Numbered from the stretch's first letter, positions 1 to 7,765 are shown. The stretch: DNA of 64,000 nucleotides from Bacillus sp. V59.32b (GCF_003429085.1 NZ_QVTC01000049.1:26059-90058), one strand, 5' to 3'. Made by a program: numbers and translations. Notes: generated by a model not told the origin, from the letters alone.

Positions 1-365
1 TATGTAACTTCTGTAATAGCAGCGTCCAATTTATCTTAAAGAAGGATCCTGAAGCTCATTATAGGTTTGGTTCGCTTCAGAGCGATATTGGTAGAGAACT
101 GATTGAAAAGTATGGATTATCGCAGAGTTTAAATAGCATTGTTCTAATAGAAAATGATAAAAGCTATATAAAGTCCACTGCTGCCTTGAAGATTAGCAGA
201 AACCTGAAGGGTGGCTGGAAGCTGCTATCTATCCTGCGCATCATACCAAAGCCGTTGAGGGATTTCTTTTACGATATCATCGCCAGAAACCGCTATAAAT
301 GGTTCGGAAAGCAGGACAGCTGTATGCTGCCTTCACCTGAGTTCAAGGATAGGTTCATCGATTAA
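1..365 (+). CDS. DCC-family thiol-disulfide oxidoreductase-like protein, 3' part
   Basis: The window opens inside this gene. The reading frame that starts at base 3 begins with Cys-Asn-Phe-Cys-Asn and runs 120 codons to a TAA at 363-365. The CxxC at the very start is the second half of the DGxCxxC motif typical of the DCC (DUF393) family, whose members are small thioredoxin-fold-like proteins of about 130-140 residues, so only the first 10-20 residues are missing. The later segment with RNRYKWFGKQDSCMLP and a Cys near the C-terminus also fits that family. The physiological substrate of these proteins is not established. The gene ends about 75 bases before the next one on the same strand. The family call is from memory of the motif. 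Confidence 0.75.
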   Translation, partial: CNFCNSSVQFILKKDPEAHYRFGSLQSDIGRELIEKYGLSQSLNSIVLIENDKSYIKSTAALKISRNLKGGWKLLSILRIIPKPLRDFFYDIIARNRYKWFGKQDSCMLPSPEFKDRFID

Positions 366-440
366 AGATAGATTGATTGCTTTCATAAGCATAGGGGTAG
401 GCATCATTCGGCATTATAGAGAAAATGGGGGGATTTTGTC

Positions 441-947
441 TTGGTAAAAGATGTGAAGGTTGAGGAATTGAATGTAATTGGAAATAACATGGATGAACTT
501 TCCGAACTTTTGGTAGAGGTAGTTGAAGAGGGTGCGGCAATTGGCTTTCTTCCCCCATTGGAATTGCACGAGGCCCGAAACTACTGGGAGTCTCTGTTAA
601 AGTCTGATGTGGTTCTATTTATAGCCAAAATTAATAATGAAATAGCGGGAAGCATTCAATTACATTTACCAACGAAACAGAATGGACGTCATAGGGGAGA
701 AATCGCAAAAGTAATGACACATCCTAATCATAGACGAAATGGGATCGGTCGTTTATTGATGCAGAAAGCCGAAGAAAGTGCGAAGCAAGCGGGTATATCT
801 CTTCTGATTCTGGATACAAGAGAAGGAGATGTTTCGAACCAACTCTATCGGTCCATGGGTTATAATGCAGCAGGACGAATCCCTAATTATGCGAAATCAG
901 CGGATGGGCAGTTGCATGCGACGATTATTTATTATAAATCTTTATAA
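441..947 (+). CDS. GNAT family N-acetyltransferase
   Basis: A 168-residue protein with the GNAT acetyl-CoA fold. The residues around 85-115 (KVMTHPNHRRNGIGRLLMQKA) contain the R/Q-x-x-G-x-G/A pyrophosphate-binding loop of motif A, and the C-terminal part (LDTREGDVSNQLYRSMGYN) carries the usual motif B with Tyr near the end of a helix. It should transfer an acetyl group from acetyl-CoA to an amine of a small molecule or antibiotic; the acceptor cannot be read from the sequence. The start is TTG at 441, placed 8-10 bases after a G-rich ribosome binding site (GGGGGG at about 427). It is a single gene with no obvious operon partner; the next gene downstream is on the other strand. Confidence 0.85.
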   Translation: MVKDVKVEELNVIGNNMDELSELLVEVVEEGAAIGFLPPLELHEARNYWESLLKSDVVLFIAKINNEIAGSIQLHLPTKQNGRHRGEIAKVMTHPNHRRNGIGRLLMQKAEESAKQAGISLLILDTREGDVSNQLYRSMGYNAAGRIPNYAKSADGQLHATIIYYKSL

Positions 948-1073
948 TAACCAAATTAAATAAGGATCGGCTCCTGCTTAGTTCAACTACTTACGATTGG
1001 ATTAGGGACGAACAAGCCAAGGGAAGAGCTAAAGATTCAATCCAACTTTAGCCAGCCCCTTTCCCTAATGTCG

Positions 1074-1226
1074 TTAAACTTTATTACGCCCTCTCCCTTT
1101 CACGAGCTTTATTACCAAAACGACAACAGCAATAATCAAGAGTAAGTGTATGATTCCCCCAGCAATATCCAAAACCAACCCTAACACCCAAAATAGTAGT
1201 AAGGCCCCTATTATCGTCCAAAGCAT
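1074..1226 (-). CDS. lmo0937-type small membrane protein
   Basis: A 50-residue hydrophobic protein beginning MLWTIIGALLLFWVLGL, with two membrane segments separated by DIAGG and a basic tail (KGRGRNK). This matches the small lmo0937 family of Firmicutes, known in Listeria as part of the sigma-B general stress regulon; the molecular role is unknown. The start was set at the ATG at 1226 because AAGGA lies at a proper distance from it; the ATG three codons upstream (1235) overlaps that ribosome binding site, and family members start with MLW. The leader carries a sequence that looks like a sigma-B promoter (1282-1307), agreeing with the family's regulation. It was found by reading the minus strand directly. 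Confidence 0.75.
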   Translation of the reverse strand: MLWTIIGALLLFWVLGLVLDIAGGIIHLLLIIAVVVLVIKLVKGRGRNKV

Positions 1227-1281
1227 ATTTTTCATCCTTCTTTCTGTTTTATTTTAACCGCTTAAAATCTTTAGTTGTTTT

Positions 1282-1307
1282 GTTCCCGAAACGTTGTGAG
1301 GATAAAC
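1282..1307 (-). promoter_or_regulatory. Probable sigma-B promoter of the lmo0937-type gene
   Basis: Read on the minus strand the site is GTTTAT, 14 bases, GGGAAC. The sigma-B consensus is GTTTAA-N12 to 15-GGGWAW, so both boxes differ only slightly. The predicted transcript start lies about 50 bases before the ATG at 1226. The gene behind it belongs to a family known to be sigma-B controlled in Listeria, which supports the call. Confidence 0.55.
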
Positions 1308-1441
1308 TTTAGAGTTTAAGCGTGTCTGACGAATGTTAAATTCATTTTATAAGCTGTTTTGTATACAGACTTTCAGATATATGGTATATTTTTTCACTAA
1401 TTATTATCCAATTAGCTATGTACTCAACTTAGAAAAAGGGT

Positions 1442-2269
1442 GTGATACAGTTGAAATTACAGGTAACAGATATTGTTTCAAAAAGTATCTTAACACCTGG
1501 AAAAGGGCAATTAGACGATTATTCGCATTCTTTGAACCCATATGCCGGCTGTGCTTTCGGGTGCTCTTATTGTTATGTAAGGCAGCTGCCTGTTTCCCTG
1601 TATCGCGAAGAGGAGTGGGGGACCTGGATAGATATTAAGACGAATGCGGCTGAGTTGTTGAGAAGAGATTTAAAGAAGGCCAAGAAAAAAGGCCCAGTCA
1701 CGATTTTCATGTCCTCTTCAACGGATCCATATCAACCAATTGAGGCAAAGACCAATTTAACCAGAAGTTTATTACGAGTGATGTTAGAAGAACCACCGGA
1801 TTTTTTATTTGTACAAACCCGTTCACCGTTAGTAAAACGGGATATCGACTTATTTAAACAATTCGGCAATAAGATTAGAATCTCTATGACGATTGAAACA
1901 GATAAAGAAGAAATCAGAAAGGCCTTTTCACCTTCGGCTCCACCAATCCCCGCCAGAATGAAAGCATTAAAAGAAATAACCGAGGCAGGTATACTGACGC
2001 AAGCCACCATCTCGCCTCTGTTACCTTGTTCAAGAGAATTTGCTAAGACACTGAAAAACATTGCCAGCCGAGTCACGTTGGATGATTATTGGATGGGGGA
2101 TGGAAGCGGGGGAAGACGTACCGAGAAGTTAGGTATCTATAAGATCTATCAACAAACAGGCATGGAAAAATGGTTTAATCCGACTGCTTATAAAGTCGTT
2201 TTAAAAATGCTGCAGGAGGAGCTTGGTGAAGTGGGCCTTTCAAAAGATGGCTTCAGACCGGGACAATAA
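1442..2269 (+). CDS. SPL-family radical SAM protein
   Basis: A 275-residue radical SAM protein. The CxxxCxxC cluster motif (Cys37, Cys41, Cys44 within GCAFGCSYCYVRQLP) binds the 4Fe-4S cluster that cleaves S-adenosylmethionine. The following SSSTDPYQPIEAK and MTIETDKEEIRKAFSPSAP segments are typical of the Rv2578c/spore photoproduct lyase-like group often annotated as SPL family radical SAM protein. The reaction of this subgroup is not known, although it is distantly related to the enzyme that repairs spore photoproduct. The start is GTG at 1442 with AAAAAGGG just before; TTG at 1451 is a possible alternative. The C-terminus (GLSKDGFRPGQ) is complete. It stands alone; a repeat array follows directly. 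Confidence 0.85.
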   Translation: MIQLKLQVTDIVSKSILTPGKGQLDDYSHSLNPYAGCAFGCSYCYVRQLPVSLYREEEWGTWIDIKTNAAELLRRDLKKAKKKGPVTIFMSSSTDPYQPIEAKTNLTRSLLRVMLEEPPDFLFVQTRSPLVKRDIDLFKQFGNKIRISMTIETDKEEIRKAFSPSAPPIPARMKALKEITEAGILTQATISPLLPCSREFAKTLKNIASRVTLDDYWMGDGSGGRRTEKLGIYKIYQQTGMEKWFNPTAYKVVLKMLQEELGEVGLSKDGFRPGQ

Positions 2270-2280
2270 AGAATTTCCTT

Positions 2281-2440
2281 CATCGCTCGTAAATTTGGTT
2301 AATAGCTCATAAACTTTCATAATCGCTCGTAAATCTGAATAATAGCTCATAAACTTTCATAATCGATCGTAAATCCGGATAACAGCTCATAAAATTCAAT
2401 ACTCGCTCGTAAATCCGGATAATCGCTCATAAAGTTCAAT
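2281..2440. repeat. Array A: eight degenerate 20-bp units
   Basis: Eight consecutive units of exactly 20 bases. Odd-numbered units carry CTCGTAAA (GATCGTAAA in one) and even-numbered units carry CTCATAAA, so there is also a 40-bp superperiod; units three and seven, and units two and four, are the most alike. The array starts 12 bases after the radical SAM stop codon and ends before the promoter of the manganese-riboswitch operon. It has no meaningful open frame. It is one of five such arrays in this window (others at 18263, 23161, 45511 and 50756). Confidence 0.85.
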
Positions 2441-2558
2441 AATCACTATTCCGATGCCAGCCCGCTGCGCAACGGCAAGTAAACTTCGGCCATATCGCAC
2501 AAATGTGTCCAAAATGTGAAAGTCTATTGACTAAATCATTTGAAATAATAAAAAAACT

Positions 2559-2588
2559 TTGACACTTTCTGCGTTCATATAATATGAT
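2559..2588 (+). promoter_or_regulatory. Sigma-A promoter of the manganese-riboswitch operon
   Basis: TTGACA at 2559-2564, an 18-base spacer, and TATGAT at 2583-2588. It lies about 20 bases upstream of the riboswitch aptamer and is the only good -35/-10 pair in the region. A TATAAT at 2577-2582 with a 13-base spacer overlaps it but is too close to the -35 box. Confidence 0.65.
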
Positions 2589-2604
2589 TAATGTAACTAG
2601 TTGA

Positions 2605-2694
2605 ATCGTTCTCCTAAAGGGGAGTAGCTTTTACAACAAAGTCGTCATTTCGGAGGTAACCTCCCGGCTTTGTTGGCAACGTAACGTTGTTAGC
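2605..2694 (+). promoter_or_regulatory. yybP-ykoY manganese riboswitch aptamer
   Basis: The leader holds the hallmark pieces of the yybP-ykoY class in order: AAAGGGGAGTAGC at about 2616-2628, ACAAAGTCGTCA at 2636-2647, the pairing arm CCCGGCTTTGTTGGCA at about 2663-2678, and CGTAACG ahead of GCAAGACC. These form the two coaxial arms that clasp Mn2+. The class is established as a manganese sensor that turns genes on when Mn2+ is high, and TerC (YkoY) genes are a classic target; the TerC gene at 3715 is the fourth gene of this transcript. A strong terminator hairpin follows immediately as expression platform. Confidence 0.93.
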
Positions 2695-2728
2695 AAGACC
2701 TTTACCGATTGGTAGAGGTCTTTATTTG
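2695..2728 (+). terminator. Riboswitch expression platform terminator
   Basis: AAGACCTTTACC pairs with GGTAGAGGTCTT and is followed by TATTTGTTT. In this riboswitch class Mn2+ binding prevents this hairpin and allows readthrough. Confidence 0.85.
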
Positions 2729-2733
2729 TTTAT

Positions 2734-2766
2734 AAAGCCTTTGCCATTATATGGCGAAGGCTTTAT
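2734..2766 (+). terminator. Second hairpin directly after the riboswitch terminator
   Basis: AAAGCCTTTGCCA and TGGCGAAGGCTTT form a second strong stem only six bases after the first terminator, followed by a weak T-rich run (ATCTATTT). It could be a back-up terminator or part of a second control step before the first gene at 2838. Confidence 0.6.
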
Positions 2767-2837
2767 CTATTTAGAAAATAATGGCCTGGAGATGCTTTTT
2801 AACTTGATTAAATACGATAGATTGGAGAGATGATGTC

Positions 2838-2969
2838 ATGAAAAGAATGAAAATATCTTTTTCTGAGTTAATGCAGAAAAACAAAGATGAGCTTTTGAAA
2901 GACAAATCACAGCTCGAAAAAATTGAAAAGCGGGTAGATGAAAAGTACGCAAAAAGCTTAAATAACTAA
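2838..2969 (+). CDS. FbpB-like small basic protein
   Basis: A 43-residue, Lys-rich, helical protein starting MKRMKISFSELMQKNKDELL and ending in a charged KIEKRVDEKYAKSLNN segment. The opening and the pattern match the FbpB family of Fur-regulated small basic proteins, which in Bacillus subtilis assist the small RNA FsrA in iron-sparing repression. Here it is the first gene behind a manganese riboswitch, so it may link manganese status to a similar regulatory job; that is inference. ATG at 2838 follows GGAGAGATGATGTC. It is translated 19 bases ahead of the next gene in the same operon. Too short to be called by length alone, but start, RBS and family pattern agree. Confidence 0.7.
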   Translation: MKRMKISFSELMQKNKDELLKDKSQLEKIEKRVDEKYAKSLNN

Positions 2970-2988
2970 TAATTCAGGAGGATATTAA

Positions 2989-3375
2989 TTGATACTGAGA
3001 AAATACATGTCTCTTTTAGGCATTGGGTCTGCAAAAATCGATCTTGTACTGGATCAGGAGGCATATAAGCCTGGCGATCCGGTTCATGGGTACTTCCATA
3101 TCAGAGGCGGTACCATCGAGCAGCAATTAAAACGAATTGACTGTGATTTGGTAGTAGCGGATAAAACAGAAATGGAAAAGGTCATTGATTCAAGAACGAT
3201 TCTGACCACAACGCGGATTAATGCAGAAGAATCGAACAAGATCTCTTTCGCCTTTCAACTTCCGGCTTCTGTTTTGGCTTCGACGGAAGAAATATCATAC
3301 CGTTTTAGAACAAGGCTCACTTTTAACGAAGGTGTACACAGCAGTGACCAGGATATGATTCAAATCGTCCAGTAA
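2989..3375 (+). CDS. Short Spo0M-like (arrestin-fold) protein
   Basis: A 128-residue protein with the beginning of the Spo0M sporulation-control family: MSLLGIGSAKIDLVLDQEAYKPGDPVHGYFHIRGG. Full Spo0M proteins are about 250 residues with two arrestin-like beta-sandwich domains; this one stops after the first domain (YRFRTRLTFNEGVHSSDQDMIQIVQ), so it is a one-domain version. Its function is not known; Spo0M is thought to act as a scaffold in sporulation and cell-cycle control. The TTG start at 2989 is supported by a perfect AGGAGG seven bases upstream. The frame could also be entered at the ATG for MSLLG at 3007, but no RBS sits there. It is the second gene of the riboswitch operon. Confidence 0.75.
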   Translation: MILRKYMSLLGIGSAKIDLVLDQEAYKPGDPVHGYFHIRGGTIEQQLKRIDCDLVVADKTEMEKVIDSRTILTTTRINAEESNKISFAFQLPASVLASTEEISYRFRTRLTFNEGVHSSDQDMIQIVQ

Positions 3376-3402
3376 CCAAGTTCAGATGAAAAAGGTGATC
3401 GT

Positions 3403-3678
3403 TTGTTCAAGTTTATAAAAAGAATCGGGTTCATTCTAAAGTTCTGGAAGTTCATCCCTTTCCTCATCGACTTTTTCAAATCAAAAGAGGTGGAATCCTC
3501 TAAGAAAACGCTGGGAATCTTACTCGTTTTGACATATGCGTTTTTTCCTTTTGATTTAATTCCGGATTTTCTGTCTTTGGTCGGGATCCTCGATGACGTG
3601 GTTATCGCGGGATTTGTCTTTGAGAGAATGGTCAAAATGGCTCCGGATTCACTTAAAGAAAAGCATGGCTTTATCTGA
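3403..3678 (+). CDS. YkvA/DUF1232 family membrane protein
   Basis: A 91-residue protein with the DUF1232 signature in the middle: LTYAFFPFDLIPDFLSLVGILDDVVIAGFV, where PFDLIPDF and GxLDD are the conserved turns. Two hydrophobic stretches suggest membrane attachment. The role of the family is unknown. The TTG start at 3403 follows AAAAGGTGATCG. It lies 27 bases after the Spo0M-like gene and 36 bases before terC on the same strand, so it belongs to the same manganese-controlled transcript. Confidence 0.8.
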   Translation: MFKFIKRIGFILKFWKFIPFLIDFFKSKEVESSKKTLGILLVLTYAFFPFDLIPDFLSLVGILDDVVIAGFVFERMVKMAPDSLKEKHGFI

Positions 3679-3714
3679 GAATACAAATAATAAAATGTAA
3701 AGAGGAGTAATGTA

Positions 3715-4497
3715 ATGGATGTTTCGATTTTATTAGAATATGGATGGGTATTATTACTATTAATTGGGATCGAGGGACTGTTGGCAGCGGATAATGCGCT
3801 TGTATTAGCCATCATGGTTAAGCATTTGCCGGAAGAAGAGCGAAGGAAGGCACTGTTTTACGGTCTTGCGGGTGCATTTGTATTCCGTTTCGGTTCCTTA
3901 TTTGCGATCTCCTTCCTTGTCGATGTATGGCAGGTGCAAGCGATAGGTGCTCTTTATTTGTTATTTATCGCCTTTAACCATATTTTCCGAAAGCTCGTCG
4001 TGAATAAAGGAAAAGAAAAGGCTGAGGAACAAAAGGAGAAGAAGAAGTCAGGGTTCTGGGGCACTGTTTTTAAAGTGGAATTAGCTGATATCGCGTTTGC
4101 GGTCGACTCCATTCTTGCGGCTGTCGCCCTGGCAGTGACACTTCCAAATACAAAACTTCCGCAAATCGGCGGACTGGACGGGGGTAAATTCCTAGTCATC
4201 TTTGCCGGAGGTATGATCGGTCTGATCATTATGCGTTATGCTGCGAATTTCTTTGTTGATTTACTTCATAAAAAGCCAGGCTTAGAAGTAGCGGCCTTTA
4301 TGATCGTAGGCTGGGTAGGGGTGAAGCTATCGGTCTATACATTATCCCACCCGGAGCTTGCCGTATTGCCTGAAGGGTTTGCAAGTTCAACTGCGTGGAA
4401 GGCGACATTCTATATAGTGCTTCTATCGATCGCGGCAGGCGGTTGGTTCCTATCTAAGGAAAAAAAAGAGTTGCCTTCTGAAAATGTACTGAAGTAA
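3715..4497 (+). CDS. TerC family manganese exporter (YkoY-like)
   Basis: A 260-residue integral membrane protein of the TerC family, with seven or so hydrophobic segments. The metal-site signatures are visible: EGLLAADNALVLAIMVKHLP near residues 19-38 and ELADIAFAVDSILAAVALA near residues 122-140, both with the conserved Asp/Asn pair. TerC members YkoY and YceF of Bacillus subtilis are now known to export Mn2+ to load secreted enzymes. The yybP-ykoY riboswitch upstream agrees with this role. ATG at 3715 is preceded by AAAGAGGAG at a good distance. It is the last gene of the operon; a 15-bp perfect inverted repeat follows. Confidence 0.9.
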   Translation: MDVSILLEYGWVLLLLIGIEGLLAADNALVLAIMVKHLPEEERRKALFYGLAGAFVFRFGSLFAISFLVDVWQVQAIGALYLLFIAFNHIFRKLVVNKGKEKAEEQKEKKKSGFWGTVFKVELADIAFAVDSILAAVALAVTLPNTKLPQIGGLDGGKFLVIFAGGMIGLIIMRYAANFFVDLLHKKPGLEVAAFMIVGWVGVKLSVYTLSHPELAVLPEGFASSTAWKATFYIVLLSIAAGGWFLSKEKKELPSENVLK

Positions 4498-4549
4498 ATT
4501 TATTTGAAGTAAGCTGGTAAATTCGATAAAGTTAAAATATACAAGCTTA

Positions 4550-4596
4550 TATATCCTGCATTGTATTAGCTTTGGCTACACACAATGCAGGATATA
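4550..4596. repeat. Perfect 15-bp inverted repeat after terC
   Basis: TATATCCTGCATTGT (4550-4564) and its exact reverse complement (4582-4596) flank a 17-base loop. It ends the terC operon but lacks a T-run, so it is not a standard intrinsic terminator; it may stabilise the 3' end or bind a protein. Confidence 0.6.
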
Positions 4597-4691
4597 CATT
4601 TGTGCAAGAAATGAATAAAATGGCTTATAATATGAAGAATACAGAAGAGCCCTAATTTATTATTATGTATATCACCTGGAGGTTGGATTTT

Positions 4692-6026
4692 TTGGGAACT
4701 GAAATATTGGTACTTATCGTACTGATAATTTTAAATGCGTTTTTTGCAGCATCTGAAATTGCGTTAATATCACTAAATGACAATAAAATTAGGCTAATGG
4801 CTGAAGGTGGACATAAAAAAGCTAAAATGCTTCAGAATCTTCTTTCCGAACCAAGCCGGTTTTTGGCTACTATTCAGATCGGCATTACACTGGCCGGTTT
4901 CCTGGCAAGTGCCTTCGCGGCTGGAAGCTTTGCAGGGAGGTTGGCAGAAGTCCTGCTTGAACTCGGTGTGCCGCTTTCTGAAAGTTTGCTGGAAACGATA
5001 TCCGTCGTGGTGATAACCTTGGTGTTATCCTATTTTACGCTGGTAGTCGGCGAACTCGTACCAAAAAGGCTTGCGTTACAAAAGTCGGAAGCCATTGCTT
5101 TTTTCGCCGTAACCCCATTGACGATTTTGTCAAAAGTTTCTGCTCCTTTTGTTAAGTTATTAACCTTATCTACAAATCTTATCGTTCGTCTATTCGGTGT
5201 GGATCCTAATGCCGAGGATGAGAACGTGACCGAAGAAGAAATTCGGATGATGGTTGACGTCGGTAAGGAAAAAGGAACCATCCAGGAAGCAGAAAAAGTG
5301 ATGATCAACAATATTTTTGAATTTGACAATAAAACGGTGTCCGATATTATGACACACCGGACAAGCATTGTTGCAATTCCCATATCTTTCAGCTTAAAAG
5401 AGACTGTCCAGGTGGCAAATGTGGAAAAATACACGAGGTTTCCTGTTTATGAGGAAAATATCGATCATATCATCGGGATCCTGCATTCAAAGGATTTGAT
5501 CCAGTTTGTCGAAAACTCTGATGATGGACAATTTAACCTTAGAGACATGATCCGGGAACCTTTCTATGTTCTTGAATCACAAAAGATCGACCATTTGTTT
5601 AAAGAGATGCAAAAAAACAATGTGCATATGGCGATTGCCATTGATGAATATGGCGGAACTGATGGAATCGTTACGATAGAGGATCTGATCGAAGAAATTG
5701 TTGGAAATATTTTTGATGAATATGACGAGCTTGTCATCGATGATGAGGAAATCAGGGTACTTGACGAAAATACGTATCTGATTGGCGGAAGAACCAATTT
5801 ATATGAAGTTGAGGATCTTTTGAAAATGGAATTACCAAATCAGGAGTATGATACGTTAAGCGGCTTTGTTATCGGCCAGCTTGGATATATCCCCAATGCC
5901 GATGAACGACCAGCCGTCGAATATGAAGACATCATCTTTACAGTGGAAGAAATGGATGACAGAAGAATCATCAAAGTAAAAGTACATGTTAAGGAAGATG
6001 ATGAAAGTATCGGTGGCGAGGAATAA
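4692..6026 (+). CDS. CNNM-domain/CBS-pair transporter (hemolysin C/CorC family)
   Basis: A 444-residue protein with the layout of the UPF0053 (YhdP/MpfA, CorB-like) family: an N-terminal CNNM membrane domain of about 190 residues with motifs FFAASEIALISL and LVVGELVPKRLALQ, a connecting segment with the EEEIRMMV pattern, a pair of CBS domains (about 210-330, containing IAIDEYGGTDGIVTIEDLIEEIVG), and a C-terminal CorC_HlyC domain (ending VEEMDDRRIIKVKVHV). Members export Mg2+ or related divalent ions under control of nucleotide binding to the CBS pair. The start chosen is TTG at 4692, nine bases after GGAGG; an ATG nine codons upstream (4665) overlaps no RBS. It follows terC on the same strand and may share a metal-homeostasis theme. 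A terminator follows at 6042. Confidence 0.88.
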   Translation: MGTEILVLIVLIILNAFFAASEIALISLNDNKIRLMAEGGHKKAKMLQNLLSEPSRFLATIQIGITLAGFLASAFAAGSFAGRLAEVLLELGVPLSESLLETISVVVITLVLSYFTLVVGELVPKRLALQKSEAIAFFAVTPLTILSKVSAPFVKLLTLSTNLIVRLFGVDPNAEDENVTEEEIRMMVDVGKEKGTIQEAEKVMINNIFEFDNKTVSDIMTHRTSIVAIPISFSLKETVQVANVEKYTRFPVYEENIDHIIGILHSKDLIQFVENSDDGQFNLRDMIREPFYVLESQKIDHLFKEMQKNNVHMAIAIDEYGGTDGIVTIEDLIEEIVGNIFDEYDELVIDDEEIRVLDENTYLIGGRTNLYEVEDLLKMELPNQEYDTLSGFVIGQLGYIPNADERPAVEYEDIIFTVEEMDDRRIIKVKVHVKEDDESIGGEE

Positions 6027-6041
6027 TTAGTTTTAATGAAA

Positions 6042-6069
6042 GCAGACCATTACGTTGGGTCTGTTTTTT
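6042..6069 (+). terminator. Intrinsic terminator after the CNNM/CBS gene
   Basis: CAGACC and GGTCTG close a loop of nine bases and are followed by TTTTTT. Confidence 0.8.
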
Positions 6070-6454
6070 GCGCAATAAAATACTTATTTCTCACATCTTA
6101 TGTCTATACCAATAATGGCAGTCCTCCATGAGATAAAGGACAAGGTGTGGAATGGAAAGAGGGACCTATGTCCAGGTTTGTCCATTCCAAAGCTTTCAGT
6201 CTTAGCCAGATGATTATAAGGAGGACTTACTAAGCGTGGAGGAATCAACAAATTACCTTGGGATACTGGCTGCTCCCAAACCAACCACTCCCCCTTTTTC
6301 AAGAGTAGAGTATTATCAATTTTTATCAGTGGAAGGCAGTTCCTTAGATTTGAGATCTGGAAAAAACTCCAAAAATCACTCTTAACAACTAAAATTACGT
6401 CTAACCACTAAATAAATAATGAACTTTAAAAATTCAAAAGGAGGAGCATCTGAA
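6070..6454. other. Intergenic stretch without a supported gene
   Basis: About 385 bases between the terminator and the kinase start. A 72-codon frame exists on the minus strand but has no ribosome binding site and a low-complexity, Pro/His-rich translation, so I do not call it. GGAGGACTTACTAAGCGTGG at 6221 looks like a ribosome binding site with no sensible reading frame after it and may be a remnant. Confidence 0.4.
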
Positions 6455-7429
6455 ATGAGCCATTTATATTCACTTGGGGAAGTTCTAATCGATTTTATCC
6501 CTCTCCAAAAAGGGAAGGCGCTTAAAGATGTCACATCATTTGAGCGTGCACCTGGCGGAGCCCCTGCCAATGTAGCGGCGGCCGTGGCCAAATTTGGCGG
6601 TACAGCTACGATGATTACGAAACTCGGGGAGGACGCCTTTGGAGACTTTCTCATAGAAAAATTGAGCGAAACGGGAGTAAGCACTGACAAAATCCTCCGG
6701 ACAGCAGAAGCGAATACTGCGCTCGCTTTTGTTTCGTTGCGCGATGATGGCGAGCGGGACTTTTCCTTTTATCGCAAGCCGTCTGCCGATCTTTTGTTAT
6801 CTGAAGATGAGATAAACAGAGACTGGTTTACAGTAGGGGACATTTTGCATTTTGGATCGGTTGATTTAGTAGAAAGTCCTATGAAATATGCGCATGTTAA
6901 AGCGATCGAACAGGCTAACTCAAAAGGAAGCTTGATCAGCTTTGACCCAAATGTCAGACTCCCTCTGTGGGAAGATCCAGAAAATTGCAGGCAAACGATT
7001 CTCGCTTTTATCCCTAAGACTCATATTTTAAAAATATCTGATAAAGAATTGCCATTCATCACGAACATCCACCATCAGGAAGAAGCTATCCAATCTTTGT
7101 TTGTTGGAGATGTTGCGGTCATCATTCTTACAAAAGGTGCGGACGGTGCGGATTTATATATACAGAGAGAGAAATTTCAATCCAAGGGATACACTGTGAA
7201 TGTTCAGGATACAACCGGTGCCGGGGATGCTTTTATCGGAGGCTTTCTCTATCAGCTGTTGGAACGGCATGTAAACCAAGCCAATCTGGTAGAAATTTGT
7301 GCAACAGGCCACAAAGAGATTCTCGAATTTGCCAATGCCAGCGGGGCACTCACAACTACCGGAAAAGGTGCAATCAGTTCTATTCCTTCTAAAGAAGAAG
7401 TCCTGAAACTCATCAACAAAGCAATCTAA
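6455..7429 (+). CDS. PfkB-family carbohydrate kinase, probable fructokinase
   Basis: A 324-residue sugar kinase of the ribokinase/PfkB superfamily. The N-terminal GGAPANVAAAVAKFGG is PfkB signature 1 and DTTGAGDAFIGGF near residues 250-262 is signature 2, with the catalytic Asp in GAGD. The closest pattern I recognise is bacterial fructokinase (ScrK-like), which phosphorylates fructose with ATP, but substrate choice cannot be proved. The start is ATG at 6455, eight bases after AAAGGAGGAG; an in-frame ATG at 6419 lies before that site and is unlikely to be used. No sugar transporter or hydrolase adjoins it, so it does not sit in an evident sucrose operon. A terminator follows. Confidence 0.85.
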   Translation: MSHLYSLGEVLIDFIPLQKGKALKDVTSFERAPGGAPANVAAAVAKFGGTATMITKLGEDAFGDFLIEKLSETGVSTDKILRTAEANTALAFVSLRDDGERDFSFYRKPSADLLLSEDEINRDWFTVGDILHFGSVDLVESPMKYAHVKAIEQANSKGSLISFDPNVRLPLWEDPENCRQTILAFIPKTHILKISDKELPFITNIHHQEEAIQSLFVGDVAVIILTKGADGADLYIQREKFQSKGYTVNVQDTTGAGDAFIGGFLYQLLERHVNQANLVEICATGHKEILEFANASGALTTTGKGAISSIPSKEEVLKLINKAI

Positions 7430-7493
7430 TTAGAAGGTTCACGCGCCGTCCATACGAGTCAGTCGTTAATAAATTAAAAATCTAATTAGTTTA

Positions 7494-7532
7494 AAGAGAC
7501 AGTTATGCTTTAATAGTAAAGCTGTCTTTTTA
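7494..7532 (+). terminator. Intrinsic terminator after the PfkB kinase
   Basis: AGACAG and CTGTCT with an inner CTTTA/TAAAG stem, then TTTTTATTT. Confidence 0.75.
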
Positions 7533-7610
7533 TTTAATTTAAGTTCTACTGAAAACAGTGTGACCAATTTCTTCTGTAAGAAAAAAATATTAAATTAGAT
7601 TAAATTATAC

Positions 7611-7637
7611 TAAAATTATTTCAATAAAATCCGATAT
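7611..7637 (+). promoter_or_regulatory. Sigma-D (motility) promoter of the chemoreceptor gene
   Basis: TAAA at 7611-7614, exactly 15 bases, then TCCGATAT at 7630-7637. The sigma-D consensus is TAAA-N15-GCCGATAT, so there is one mismatch in twelve. The gene that follows is a chemoreceptor, the expected type of sigma-D target. The untranslated leader would be about 120 bases. Confidence 0.72.
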
Positions 7638-7765
7638 AAATAAAATAGTCCTTTTCTACTAATATTTGTAGAATTTGTTACTAATATACTTGCATGATGC
7701 CTATAGCATGTAAGGGTGTATTGATATATCAAAATAAATTTATTGAAAGGGTTAGGTGTGAATAC

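Noticed and set aside
2281..2440. CRISPR-like look of the short repeats (also at 18263, 23161, 45511, 50756)
   Set aside because: Period is only 20-21 bp with degenerate units and no separate spacers, and no cas genes lie nearby.
6084..6302. A 72-codon frame on the minus strand
   Set aside because: No ribosome binding site, unusual composition, no similarity to anything I know.
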